DNA of 40,303 nucleotides from Dactylosporangium sucinum (GCF_014647515.1 NZ_BMPI01000056.1:407-40709); one strand, 5' to 3'. Shown: positions 23,913 through 32,570, counted from the first letter of the stretch. Numbers and translations: made by a program. The notes: a model not told the origin generated them from the letters alone.

Positions 23913-25224
23913 CGTCGGCCCGGGGTGTACCGCCGGTGCAGGTGACGGCGACGTCGACGAGGTCGTTGCCGTGCCGGAAGGTGACCGTGGCGGTGGCGGC
24001 CGGGCCCGGCCGGACGGTCTCGACCTTGTACCCCTTGGCCGCCGCCCAGCCGGTCAGCTCGGCCAGGCCGTCCGCGCACCGGGCCGTAGCCGTCCCGCCG
24101 TCGGCGGTGAAGGTCACGGGGGCCGGCGCGGGGGTGACCGGCGCCGGCGAGGTCGTCGTCGGCAGCCCTCCGGGAGAAGGCGGCGGGCTGCTGCCCGGCG
24201 GGCCCGCGGTCTCGTGCGCCGTCGCCCCGGCGGGCACCGGACCGGTCGGCGGCGTGCCAACGGGTGCGGTGGTCGGCGGCGGCTCGGCCGGCTCCGGCTG
24301 GACGTACGGCGGCCCGCCCGAGGGCTCGCGGACCGGGCTCGCCCCCGAGTACAGCCACGCCCCCGCCATGACGCCGACCGCGGCCGCCGCGGCGGTGATC
24401 CGCCAGCGCGGCGTGCGGGCCGCCGGCTCGCCCAGCACGGCCCGGGCCGCGGCGCGGGCCAGCACGTCGCCGACGAACCGGGCCGGCGGACGGGCCGCCG
24501 GGTCCTTCGCCAGGCAGCTCATGCACAGCGCGGCGACCGGCCGCGGCACGCCGGGCTGGTCCGGCAGCGGCGACGGCGGCGTGTGCACGTGGTCGCGGAC
24601 GATGCCGGTGGTCGACTCGCCGGGCCAGGGCAGCACGCCGGCGAGCAGCTTGTACAGCACGACGCCGAGGGCGTAGACGTCCGACGCCGGGGTGACGGCG
24701 CCGCCCATGATCCGCTCGGGTGCCACGTACGCGGGCGTGCCCAGGACCCGCTCCTCGCCGGCTCCGGCGGGCGCGGCGATCCCGAAGTCGACCAGCTTCG
24801 CCCCGCTGACGGTGACCATGATGTTGGCCGGCTTCACGTCGCGGTGCACGAGGCCGGCGTCGTGCGCGGCGGCCAGCCCGGAGGCGACCTCCGCGCACAG
24901 GCGGAACGCGTCGGCCGGCGAGACCGCCCCGCCGGCGAGCCGCCGCTCCAGGGTCTCGCCCTCGATGAGCTCCATGACGACGTACGGCGTGTCGTCGGAC
25001 TCGCCGTAGTCGAAGACCTGCGCCAGGTTCGGATGGGAGAGCGCGGCGGCGCTGCGGGCCTCGTCGCGGATCCGGTCCCGGTCGGCGCCGCCGGCGAGCA
25101 CCTTGACCGCCACCGCCCGGCCCAGCACCTCGTCGCGCGCCCGCCAGACGACCGAGGTCCCGCCCGTGCCGAGCAGGTCCTCCAGCCGGTAGCGGCCGCC
25201 GAGCAGCAGCCCGCCCGGGCTCAG
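23893..25224 (-). CDS. Transmembrane Ser/Thr protein kinase with a probable CTG start
   Basis: A 443-residue Pkn-type kinase. From the proposed CTG start the N terminus runs into RYRLEDLLGTGGTSVVWRAR (P-loop at 19-26), Lys41 in AVAVKV, HRDVKPANI (Asp129), DFG (Asp146) and GTPAYVAPER. One membrane helix lies at about 276-294 (ITAAAAAVGVMAGAWLY). Outside is a Pro-rich stalk and a small C-terminal domain (TARCADGLAELTGWAAAKGYKV). No ATG, GTG or TTG lies in frame before the P-loop; the first GTG (25128) would remove it. CTG 25222-25224 overlaps the aminotransferase stop (CTGA) and has GGGA six bases upstream. It is last in an operon with the chemoreceptor and CheW genes. Confidence 0.87.
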   Translation of the reverse strand: MSPGGLLLGGRYRLEDLLGTGGTSVVWRARDEVLGRAVAVKVLAGGADRDRIRDEARSAAALSHPNLAQVFDYGESDDTPYVVMELIEGETLERRLAGGAVSPADAFRLCAEVASGLAAAHDAGLVHRDVKPANIMVTVSGAKLVDFGIAAPAGAGEERVLGTPAYVAPERIMGGAVTPASDVYALGVVLYKLLAGVLPWPGESTTGIVRDHVHTPPSPLPDQPGVPRPVAALCMSCLAKDPAARPPARFVGDVLARAAARAVLGEPAARTPRWRITAAAAAVGVMAGAWLYSGASPVREPSGGPPYVQPEPAEPPPTTAPVGTPPTGPVPAGATAHETAGPPGSSPPPSPGGLPTTTSPAPVTPAPAPVTFTADGGTATARCADGLAELTGWAAAKGYKVETVRPGPAATATVTFRHGNDLVDVAVTCTGGTPRADVTARKR

Positions 25225-26000
25225 ATCGCGTCCCAGGGCACGGCCGCCGCGGCCGAGACGACCAGGCGGTGGAAGTCCGGGTCGCCGGGCAGCGCGACCT
25301 CGTCGATGCGGCGGACCTCGACCACCCCGATGGAGTTGGTGAGGAACGCCGCGCGGTAGGCGCCGACGTCGGCCAGGTGCACCGGCGCGGAGCGCACCGG
25401 CAGGCCGGCCGCTTCGAGTCCCGGGTTCAGCGCCAGCATCTGGATGCCCGCCAGGTGCGGCGCGGACGGCCAGACCACGGCGGTACCGTCGAAGAACCCG
25501 ATGTTGTGGATGGCCGACTCGGCGATCTCTCCGCCTGGCCCGGTGAGCAGGGCGTCGTCGAAGCCCTCGCGTTCGGCGAGGCGGCCGAAGTACAGCTGGC
25601 CGAAGCTCCCCAGGTGCTTGAGGTGCGCGGCGGGACGGACGTAGGGCACCGACCGGAGACTGACCGGCGTCGATGGCGGGAAGGCCGGGGGACGCACGGC
25701 GACGACGATCATCAGCTCGTCGGCCGGCTGGTAGACGTTGATGCGGATCGACGCGTCCGACACGTCGCGGACGGCGTGGCGGAGGTGGCCGCGGACCAGC
25801 GCCGGGTCGAGGTCCGCGTCGAAGAGCTCCCGCGTGGCGGCGACCAGGCGCTCCAGGTGCAGCGCCAGGGCCTGCACCCGGCCATCGCGCACCTGGAGCG
25901 CGGTCAGGTGGCCGTAGTTGACCAGGAGCGGATGGTACAGCTCCTCGATCGTCGGCTCACGTCCGTCGATCTCCAGGCGGATCAGCGGCGGCATCCTCAC
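25221..26000 (-). CDS. Class IV aminotransferase-like PLP enzyme
   Basis: A 259-residue member of the branched-chain/D-amino-acid aminotransferase fold (class IV), also containing 4-amino-4-deoxychorismate lyase. AHLKHLG holds the PLP lysine, FDDALLTGPGGEIAESAIHNIGFF and AFLTNSIGVVEVRRID are typical blocks near the C terminus. The substrate is unknown. The GTG at 26000 lies 43 bases inside the upstream CheW gene; ATG at 25994 is an alternative. It shares the operon with a chemoreceptor, CheW and a kinase, an unusual setting for such an enzyme. Confidence 0.8.
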   Translation of the reverse strand: MRMPPLIRLEIDGREPTIEELYHPLLVNYGHLTALQVRDGRVQALALHLERLVAATRELFDADLDPALVRGHLRHAVRDVSDASIRINVYQPADELMIVVAVRPPAFPPSTPVSLRSVPYVRPAAHLKHLGSFGQLYFGRLAEREGFDDALLTGPGGEIAESAIHNIGFFDGTAVVWPSAPHLAGIQMLALNPGLEAAGLPVRSAPVHLADVGAYRAAFLTNSIGVVEVRRIDEVALPGDPDFHRLVVSAAAAVPWDAI

Positions 26001-27429
26001 GATGGCCCACCATAGTGCGTGCGAGGCGCTCCAGGTCGATGTGGGGCAGGATACGTCCGTCGATTTTTACCAACGGGGCGCCGGCGAGGCCGGGCGGCGA
26101 GGCGTCCGCGGCGGGCAGCCGCTCCTCCCAGACCGACTCCTCGATGGCGCGCAGCGCGGGCACGATGAAGCCGACGCCGGCGACCAGCACCACCCGCGCC
26201 GTGGCCGGCTCGGCCTCGTCCCGCTGGCCGAGCAGCGTGGCGAGGCAGATGAGCGGCACCGAGCGGCGGTGGTGGGTGAACACGCCGCGGACCGGGCCGC
26301 CGCCGACGAACGGGATGACGTGCTCGGGGAACGGCACGATCTCGTGGACCTGGGTCAGCGGGGTGGCGACCTCGACGCCGGCGAGATAGGTGAGGTACTT
26401 GCGGACGACGGGCTCGATGACCCGCCCGTCCGCGGGCACCCGCCCCGCATCGGAGGCCTGCGGGCGACGGGCCGGCGGGGTGCCGCCGACGGGCGTGCCG
26501 AGGGCGGCGAGCGTGCCCAGCTGCTCGTCGGCGCGCAGGCGGGCACCGTCGACGACGAGGTACGTGCCGCCGGCCTGGCCGGGCAGAATGCCGCTGGCGA
26601 ACGCCGTGGCGGGCAGCCCGAACGCCGGCATCGGCAGCACGTCGGCGTCGGGCACCCCGACGATCGCGACCGCCTCGGTGACCGCGAACGCGAGCAGGCC
26701 GCGCTCGTAGGCGAAGGCGACGCCGCGCTTGACGTCGATCGGGCCGAGCGTGCCGAGGCCGAGCACGGCGAGGGTGTCGACCGTCGGCACGTAGTGGTCG
26801 CCGAGCTCGATGACGCCGTGGACGACGTCGCCGTCGATCGGCGACGACTTGAGGATGAGCTCGGGCACCACCGAGTGGATGTGCTCCACCTGGACGCAGA
26901 CGCCGATCTCGCCGCAGCGCAGGAGCATCATCATCGTGGTGTCGCCGGTCGTGCGCTCCTGGGCCACCGCCATCGCACCGCTCGGGCCGCCGGTGTCGTC
27001 GGCGAGCACCATGCCCGGCAGCCGGCGCACGGCGGCGCAGTCGAGCAGGCAGACCACCGAGCCGTCGTCGGGCCGCTCGAAGGTCCGGCTGAACAGCGGC
27101 GGCAGCTCGCTGTTGACGGTCATGCCGAGCCGGGCGTCCTCCTCGATCGGCACGACGCCGCGCACCGACCCGGCGAGCAGGCCGAAGACGCTGCCCTCGT
27201 GGTTGACGACGACGACCACCTCCGGCTCGGCGCTGTCCGCCAGGTCGAGCGTGCGGCGCAGGTCGAGCACCGGGATGACCTGGTGGCGCACGTTCACCGC
27301 GCCGACCAGGCCGGGTGCGCGGGCCAGCAGCGGCTCGAACGTGCGCGGGCACGGCAGCACCTCCCGCAGCTCCGACAACGGCAGCGCGACGTGGACGTCC
27401 GCCACCGTGAACACGCCGTGAAGGCTCAC
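25957..27429 (-). CDS. CheW-like protein with three tandem CheW domains
   Basis: A 490-residue coupling protein. Three CheW domains are visible: about 1-165 (ADVHVALPLSELREVLP, LVGAVNVRHQVIPVLDLRRTL), 165-310 (CGEIGVCVQVEHIHSVVPE, GVIELGDHYVPTVDTLA) and 345-475 (LAGVEVATPLTQVHEIVPF, VRGVFTHHRRSVPLICLATLL). CheW proteins dock receptors to the kinase CheA. Multidomain CheW proteins may build arrays of altered geometry. No CheA is encoded here. GTG start with GGAGGAG ahead; 28 nt after the chemoreceptor gene. Confidence 0.88.
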   Translation of the reverse strand: MSLHGVFTVADVHVALPLSELREVLPCPRTFEPLLARAPGLVGAVNVRHQVIPVLDLRRTLDLADSAEPEVVVVVNHEGSVFGLLAGSVRGVVPIEEDARLGMTVNSELPPLFSRTFERPDDGSVVCLLDCAAVRRLPGMVLADDTGGPSGAMAVAQERTTGDTTMMMLLRCGEIGVCVQVEHIHSVVPELILKSSPIDGDVVHGVIELGDHYVPTVDTLAVLGLGTLGPIDVKRGVAFAYERGLLAFAVTEAVAIVGVPDADVLPMPAFGLPATAFASGILPGQAGGTYLVVDGARLRADEQLGTLAALGTPVGGTPPARRPQASDAGRVPADGRVIEPVVRKYLTYLAGVEVATPLTQVHEIVPFPEHVIPFVGGGPVRGVFTHHRRSVPLICLATLLGQRDEAEPATARVVLVAGVGFIVPALRAIEESVWEERLPAADASPPGLAGAPLVKIDGRILPHIDLERLARTMVGHREDAAADPPGDRRT

Positions 27430-27457
27430 GCGGCTCCTCCGCTTCGCTCCGGACCGC

Positions 27458-30271
27458 TCATGCCGGCTGGGCCTCGCCGTCGCCCACGAGCTCGCCGATC
27501 AGGGCGTTGACCGTGCGCGACGCGTCCTGCTGGGTCTGCGTCTGGGTGACGATGTGGTGGATCGACTCCGCCGTCTTGCCGACGCTGCGCAGGATCTCCT
27601 CGAACGCGTCCTGCGCCCGCTGCGCCACCTGGGAGCCCTGGTTGATCCGGGTCGCCGACTCCTGGATGAGCCGGCTGATCTCGCGGGCCGACTCCGAGGA
27701 GCGCTCGGCGAGCTTGCGCACCTCGCCGGCGACGACCGAGAAGCCGACCCCGTGCTCCCCGGCGCGCGCCGCCTCGATCGAGGCGTTGAACGCGAGCAGG
27801 TTGGTCTGGCTGGCGATCTCGCCGATCACCTGGACGATCGCCGCGATCTGGTCGGACGAGCGCTCCATGAGCTCGATCGCCTCGATCGACTTGCGCAGTT
27901 CCTCGAAGCCGCGCTGCGCGTTGGTCTGCGTCTCCCCGGCGAGCGCGCTGGCCTGCCCGGCGTTGCCGACGATCTGCGCGATGGAGACGCTGAGCTCCTC
28001 GACGGCCTTGCTCATGTCGCGCGTCTTGGTGCTGAGCCGCTGCTCCAGAGCCACCTGGTCGGTGATGTCCTGGCCGAACTTCACGACCTTCACCGGCTGG
28101 CCCTTGAGGTCGAAGATCGGGTTGTAGCTGGCCTGCAGGAAGACCTCGCGCCCGTACTTGCCGACGCGGTGGAACCGCCCGGCGATGAACTCGCCCCGGC
28201 TCAGCCGGAGCCAGAAGTCGCGGTACTCCGGGGAGGTGATGTATTCCTGGGTGCAGAACATGCTGTGGTGCTGGGCCTGGATCTCGCGCATCGAGTAGCC
28301 CATGGTGCGCAGGAAGTTGTCGTTGGCCCGCAGGACGTTGCCTTCCAGGTCGAACTCGATCACCGCCTGCCCGCGGTCCATCGCGGCGACCTTGCCCTCG
28401 AACTCGGCGTTGCGCAGCCGGCCGGCGGTGATGTCGGTGGCGAACTTGACCACCTTGTAGGGGCTGCCCTCCAGGTCGAGGATCGGGTTGTACGTCGCGT
28501 GGATCCACACCTCGCGGCCGTCCTTGGCGAGCCGCTTGTAGGTCCCGGTCTCGTACTCGCCCCGGCGCAGCCGCTCCCAGAAGTCCAGGTAGGTGTCGGA
28601 CTGCGCCTCCTCGGCGTCGACGAACAGCCGGTGGTGCTTGCCGCGCACCTCCTCGACGCCGTAGCCGAACAGGTCGAGGAAGTTGCGGTTGGCGTCGATG
28701 ACGGTGCCCTGCGTGTCGAACTCGATGACCGCCTGCGACCGGTTGATCGCCTGGACCTTGCCCTCGTACTCGGCGTTGCGCCGCTTCGCTTCCGTCACGT
28801 CGAGCGCGTACTTCACCACCTTGTACGGCCGGCCCTCCAGGTCGAAGATCGGGTTGTACGTCGCCTGCAGCCAGACCTCGCGGCCGCCCTTGCCGAGCCG
28901 CTTGTACTCGCCGGTCTCGAACTCGCCGCGGCCCAGCCGGCCCCAGAAGTCGCGGTAGTCCTCGCTCGCGGCGTAGATCGGGTCGACGAAGACCCGGTGA
29001 TGGCGCCCTTTCAGCTCGTCGGCGCTGTTGTACCCCATGACCTCGAGGAAGTTGCGGTTGACGTTCACGATCAGGCCGTCGAGGTCGAACTCGATCACCG
29101 CCTGGGCGCGGTCGATCGCGGTCACCTTGCCCTCGTACTCGGCGTTGCGCTGCTTCGCCTCGGTGATGTCGGTGGCGTACTTGACGACCTTGAACGGCCG
29201 GCCCTCCAGGTCGAAGATCGGGTTGTAGCTGGCCTGCAGCCACACCTCCCGCCCGCCCTTGCCGATCCGCTTGAACTCGCCGCTCTCCAGGCTGCCCTTC
29301 GCCAGCTTCTGCCAGAAGTTGCGGTAGGCGTTGCTGCGCGCCTCGTCCTCGGTCACCAGCGTGCGGTGGTGCTGGCCGACGAGCTCCTCGGCGGTGTAGC
29401 CGGTGGCGTCGAGGAAGTTCTTGTTCACCGCGCGGATCGTGCCGTCGAGGTCGAACTCGATGACCGCCTGCGCCCGGTCGATGGCGGTCGCCTTGCCCTC
29501 GTACTCGGCGTTGCGCTGCTTCGACTCGGTGATGTCGAGCGCGTACTTCACCACCTTGTACGGCCGGCCCTCCAGGTCGAAGATCGGGTTGTAGGTGGCC
29601 CGCAGCCACAGCTCCCGCCCGCCCCGGCCGAGCCGCTTGAACTCGCCGCCCTCGATCTCGCCGGCCGCGAGCCGCGCCCAGAACGCGGCGTACTCCGCGC
29701 TGGCCGCGTAGGTCTCGTCGACGAAGATCCGGTGGTGCTGCCCGACCACGTCACCGAGGGCGTACCCGGTGAGCTGCAGGAAGTTCTCGTTCGCGCCGAT
29801 GACCTCGCCGTTGAGATCGAACTCGATGACGGCCTGCGAGCGATCGACGGCGGCGTACTTGCCGCGCAGCTCGGCCAGCAGGCGCCGGTCGTTGGTGATG
29901 TCGTACGCGGTGAGCAGCAGGCTCTCGGGCTCCTTGCCGGCGCCCAGCACCGGCCCGCAGTTGAACCGCAGCCAGCGCTGCCGGCCGCCGCTGTCGACGA
30001 TCGGGTTGACCTGCTCGATGAACTCGCCGGCCCGGGCGCTGTCCATGAGCTTGTCCACGACCTGCGACTGGAGGTGCCAGACCTCGTCGAGGCGCTTGCC
30101 GACGAGCTCACCGAGGGGCAGGTCGATCGTCTCCAGCACCTTGTCGTTGACGTTGATGATCGAGCCGTTCTTGACGTTCAGCACGGCGACGAGCCGCTCC
30201 TGCACGAGCAGGCGCAGCGCCGCCTCGCCCAGTGCCGGCGTGTCGCTGACGAGTCCGATGGGTTCCGGCAC
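27458..30271 (-). CDS. Soluble methyl-accepting chemotaxis protein with six PAS domains
   Basis: A 937-residue cytosolic receptor without membrane segments. A divergent PAS domain (about 18-135) is followed by five highly similar PAS-PAC units at about 145-266, 267-388, 389-510, 511-632 and 633-754 (each with QAVIEFDL, a GY motif, QHH/KHH/RHH, EFKR/YKR, YNPIFDLEG, KVVKY/F). The MCP signalling tip is EIASQTNLLAFNASIEAARAGEHGVGFSVVAGEVRKLAERS. The five PAS units come from in-frame duplication of about 366 bp. Such PAS domains often bind heme, flavin or small ligands. GTG start with GAGGAG. It begins the operon continued by CheW, an aminotransferase and a kinase. Confidence 0.92.
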   Translation of the reverse strand: MPEPIGLVSDTPALGEAALRLLVQERLVAVLNVKNGSIINVNDKVLETIDLPLGELVGKRLDEVWHLQSQVVDKLMDSARAGEFIEQVNPIVDSGGRQRWLRFNCGPVLGAGKEPESLLLTAYDITNDRRLLAELRGKYAAVDRSQAVIEFDLNGEVIGANENFLQLTGYALGDVVGQHHRIFVDETYAASAEYAAFWARLAAGEIEGGEFKRLGRGGRELWLRATYNPIFDLEGRPYKVVKYALDITESKQRNAEYEGKATAIDRAQAVIEFDLDGTIRAVNKNFLDATGYTAEELVGQHHRTLVTEDEARSNAYRNFWQKLAKGSLESGEFKRIGKGGREVWLQASYNPIFDLEGRPFKVVKYATDITEAKQRNAEYEGKVTAIDRAQAVIEFDLDGLIVNVNRNFLEVMGYNSADELKGRHHRVFVDPIYAASEDYRDFWGRLGRGEFETGEYKRLGKGGREVWLQATYNPIFDLEGRPYKVVKYALDVTEAKRRNAEYEGKVQAINRSQAVIEFDTQGTVIDANRNFLDLFGYGVEEVRGKHHRLFVDAEEAQSDTYLDFWERLRRGEYETGTYKRLAKDGREVWIHATYNPILDLEGSPYKVVKFATDITAGRLRNAEFEGKVAAMDRGQAVIEFDLEGNVLRANDNFLRTMGYSMREIQAQHHSMFCTQEYITSPEYRDFWLRLSRGEFIAGRFHRVGKYGREVFLQASYNPIFDLKGQPVKVVKFGQDITDQVALEQRLSTKTRDMSKAVEELSVSIAQIVGNAGQASALAGETQTNAQRGFEELRKSIEAIELMERSSDQIAAIVQVIGEIASQTNLLAFNASIEAARAGEHGVGFSVVAGEVRKLAERSSESAREISRLIQESATRINQGSQVAQRAQDAFEEILRSVGKTAESIHHIVTQTQTQQDASRTVNALIGELVGDGEAQPA
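28070..29900 (-). repeat. Five ~366-bp PAS-coding repeats
   Basis: The block reading ACCTTGTACGGCCGGCCC-like sequence recurs at about 28082, 28448, 28817, 29184 and 29549. The amino-acid identity between units is high, especially around YNPIFDLEGRPYKVVKYA. These are coding repeats in the chemoreceptor gene. Confidence 0.8.
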
Positions 30272-30398
30272 GGGAGGCTCCTCGGTGCGTTTCGGTTTCC
30301 ACCGGGCTGTTCGACGGCTTTGCTCCCGTCTTGAGGGTTTTGATCACGGGTCGAGCGCGCTCACCACCGGGTGCGGCCCCGCCGGCCGCTCGCCTGGC

Positions 30399-31112
30399 TC
30401 ACCGGTAGACGACAACCCGCCCGCTCCTCGTGGGCCGCTCGATCTCGTCGAGGACCGCGACGGCAAGGTCCGCGTACGACAGGCTTCCGCTCTCGTCCTC
30501 GGGCACCTGCTCTCCCCCGAGCCGGTACGTTCCGGTCCGTTCCCCAGCGGGGTCGAGCCGCGCGGTCGGCGTGAGCACGAGCCACCGCCGTCCGGCCCGC
30601 GCACGTTCCCGGAGGCGTTCGAGCCCGGCGAGGTGCGCCTGCGCGAACGCCCGGAGCTGCGCCGGGAACGCGGCGGGATCGTCCATGACCAGCCGGCCGC
30701 CGTCGTCGTACAGCGTGGCGAACAGCCCCACCACGACGAGCCGCCGGGGCTGGGCGGCAAGGAGCGCGTCGGCGGCCTTGACGAAGTACAGCTCGTCGAG
30801 CCCTCTGCGGGCGAGCTCCTCCGGCCCGGACGCGGGCGTGACGGCGCTGACGACGGCATCGCACCCGTCGGCGAGCCGCAGCACCGAGACGGGATCGGTG
30901 ACGTCGCCGCGCTTCACACTCACCCCGCCGCCGGTCCCGTCCCCGTGCTCCTCGACCGGCAGGTCGCCGTGGGCGGCCATGATGTCGGACGCAAGGCCGC
31001 CGTGGGCGACCACGTCCCGTACGACGGCGACCACCTCATGCCCGCGCCGCACCGCCTCCAGCGAGACCCGCTTCCCGGCCCGGCCCCCGGCCCCGAACAC
31101 CGCAATCCTCAT
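30399..31112 (-). CDS. NAD(P)-binding Rossmann oxidoreductase (NmrA/SDR-like)
   Basis: A 237-residue protein with the dinucleotide motif VFGAGGRAGKRV at its N terminus, GDVTDP for the adenine side and SAVTPASG, RLVVVGLFA, then PAERTGTYRLGGE. It is a short atypical SDR of the NAD(P)H-binding (NmrA-like) group, probably a reductase or redox-sensing protein. It is divergent from an HxlR regulator, a common pairing in which HxlR responds to an electrophile or oxidant. TAGCGT (31122-31127 on the minus strand) lies 9 nt before the ATG. Confidence 0.85.
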   Translation of the reverse strand: MRIAVFGAGGRAGKRVSLEAVRRGHEVVAVVRDVVAHGGLASDIMAAHGDLPVEEHGDGTGGGVSVKRGDVTDPVSVLRLADGCDAVVSAVTPASGPEELARRGLDELYFVKAADALLAAQPRRLVVVGLFATLYDDGGRLVMDDPAAFPAQLRAFAQAHLAGLERLRERARAGRRWLVLTPTARLDPAGERTGTYRLGGEQVPEDESGSLSYADLAVAVLDEIERPTRSGRVVVYR

Positions 31113-31139
31113 GGCCCGCGGACGCTACCGGCCCCCACC

Positions 31140-31161
31140 CCGGTTCCCGCAACGAAACCGG
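31140..31161. promoter_or_regulatory. Palindrome between the reductase and HxlR genes
   Basis: CCGGTT-N10-AACCGG lies midway between the two start codons, just upstream of the HxlR -10 element. It is a plausible HxlR operator by position. Confidence 0.5.
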
Positions 31162-31164
31162 CGC

Positions 31165-31170
31165 TACGGT
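31165..31170 (+). promoter_or_regulatory. -10 element of the leaderless hxlR-type gene
   Basis: TACGGT is followed by six bases and the ATG at 31177, so the message should start at or next to the start codon. Confidence 0.5.
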
Positions 31171-31176
31171 GGGCCG

Positions 31177-31551
31177 ATGCCACCCGCTCCCCTGCCGGAC
31201 TTCGACCCGATGTGCCCGTCGAGCGCCCTGCCGTTCCAGATCGGCGACAAGTGGACCGGCATGGTCGTCCTGTGCCTCGAGCACGGCCCCCGCCGCTTCA
31301 CCGAACTCCAGGCGCCCCTGCGCGCCGTCACGGCAAAGGTCCTGACGGAGACCCTGCGCGCCATGGAACGCGACGGCCTGCTGACCCGCACGTCGTACCC
31401 GGAGAACCCCCCGCGCGTCGAGTACGCCCTGACGCCCCTCGGCCGCTCCCTCCTGGACCTGATCGCGGCGGCCCGCACCTGGTCCCGCGAGCACCTCCCC
31501 GCACTCCTCGCGGCCCGCGCCGCTGCTTCTGCCCCGCCCTCGGCCGCCTGA
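31177..31551 (+). CDS. HxlR-family transcriptional regulator
   Basis: A 124-residue winged-helix protein. CPSSALPFQIGDKWTGMVV carries the N-terminal Cys that in some HxlR members senses electrophiles. RRFTELQAPLRAVTAKVLTETLRAMERDGLL is the helix-turn-helix and PRVEYALTPLGRSL the wing with the family motif. It likely represses the divergent reductase gene. No ribosome site; leaderless by position of TACGGT. Confidence 0.92.
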   Translation: MPPAPLPDFDPMCPSSALPFQIGDKWTGMVVLCLEHGPRRFTELQAPLRAVTAKVLTETLRAMERDGLLTRTSYPENPPRVEYALTPLGRSLLDLIAAARTWSREHLPALLAARAAASAPPSAA

Positions 31552-31601
31552 CCCGGCCGCTGCCGTTCCTCCCCCGCCAGGGGCGTGAGGCTGGGTGCCG
31601 G

Positions 31602-32570
31602 TCAGCCGACGACCGTGAGGCGGACCGGGAGTTCGCCGCCCGCCAACTGGGCGGCGAGCACCTCCGTCTGGTACTGGCTCAGGTTCCCGCTCACCTGCAC
31701 ATCCCCCGTGATCTCGGACTGGATGGCGGGCGCCGAGACCACGAGCGCGTCGAGCACGATGCCCACCTGCTCCCGCTGCGGCGCGAGCTCGCGGCTCAGC
31801 TCGGTGAACTGCCGCTGGCCGTCCGCCGTGAACCGCACGTTCACCGTCCACTCGCCAGTCGGCCCGAACGCGGGCGTCGCGCCGGCGATGTCGGCGGCGG
31901 TGATGCGGGCCTTGTCCAGGAGGTACTTCGTGCCGTCCTTGTCGCACGCCACCACGCTCCGGTCGGCCGCGCCGACCTCGGTGAGCTGGGCACACGTCAC
32001 GCCCGGCACGAGCAGCCGCATCCGCACCGGCAGCGTGGCCACGTCGGCCGCGCTCAGCGCGCCGAACGCCGACGTCACGCTCGGCGGCAGCGCCTTGCCC
32101 TGGTCGACGTCCTGCACCGCGGCGGCGGCCGGGTACGCCTCGCCGAGCCGGTCCGCGACCGCCGGCCGGGCGGCGTCGGCTGGCTGCTCGGGCAGCGTGC
32201 CCGTCATCGGCTGGCCGGTGAAGACCGTCGCCAGCACCCGCCGGAAGCGCAGCTGGCCGGTGCCCACGAGCTCGCGCAGCATTGTCTCGCCGGCGCCGCG
32301 GCCCCGCAGCACAAGTCGATCTCCATCGCGGTCGACCTGCGGGTCCTCGACGTTGGCCGTCCGCATGCGGGTGAGCAGCACCTGCCGGGCCCGGTCGAGA
32401 TCCGCGTCGCTGGGCGCGCCGCCGTCGGGCCGCTTCGCCTGGACCGAGACGGATGCCTCGGGCAGCTCGCCGGCCCGGCCGAGCACGGTGACGATGCCCC
32501 AGGAGGCCAGGCCGATCAGCAGGATGACCGCACCGATCAACCCGAGCACCTGCGCACGTCGAACTGCCAT
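31602..32570 (-). CDS. SecD-like protein: one membrane helix plus P1 head, no channel
   Basis: A 322-residue protein with one N-terminal membrane helix (LGLIGAVILLIGLASWGIV) and a periplasmic domain like the P1 region of SecD: LRFRRVLATVF, then WTVNVRFTADGQRQFTELSRE and GIVLDALVVSAPAIQSEITGDVQVSG. Genuine SecD continues with five more transmembrane segments, and these are absent. Relatives of this kind occur as SecD paralogues in actinobacteria; the function is unknown. The ORF starts and stops cleanly, so it looks like a gene rather than debris. It is 184 bp from glpD. Confidence 0.8.
   Translation of the reverse strand: MAVRRAQVLGLIGAVILLIGLASWGIVTVLGRAGELPEASVSVQAKRPDGGAPSDADLDRARQVLLTRMRTANVEDPQVDRDGDRLVLRGRGAGETMLRELVGTGQLRFRRVLATVFTGQPMTGTLPEQPADAARPAVADRLGEAYPAAAAVQDVDQGKALPPSVTSAFGALSAADVATLPVRMRLLVPGVTCAQLTEVGAADRSVVACDKDGTKYLLDKARITAADIAGATPAFGPTGEWTVNVRFTADGQRQFTELSRELAPQREQVGIVLDALVVSAPAIQSEITGDVQVSGNLSQYQTEVLAAQLAGGELPVRLTVVG

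Noticed and set aside
28070..29900. Inserted mobile element or CRISPR-like array
   Set aside because: The ~366-bp repeats are in-frame PAS domains of one gene.
27554..30334. Long plus-strand open frame opposite the chemoreceptor gene
   Set aside because: The product is Leu/Arg/Val/Asp repeats mirroring the PAS repeats of the true gene. No domain is recognisable.
30272..30398. Flagellar sigma-factor (FliA-like) promoter before the chemoreceptor gene
   Set aside because: CTCA and GCCG are present on the minus strand, but their spacing is 13 bp and the -10 part reads GCCGTC, which does not fit the expected form well enough.
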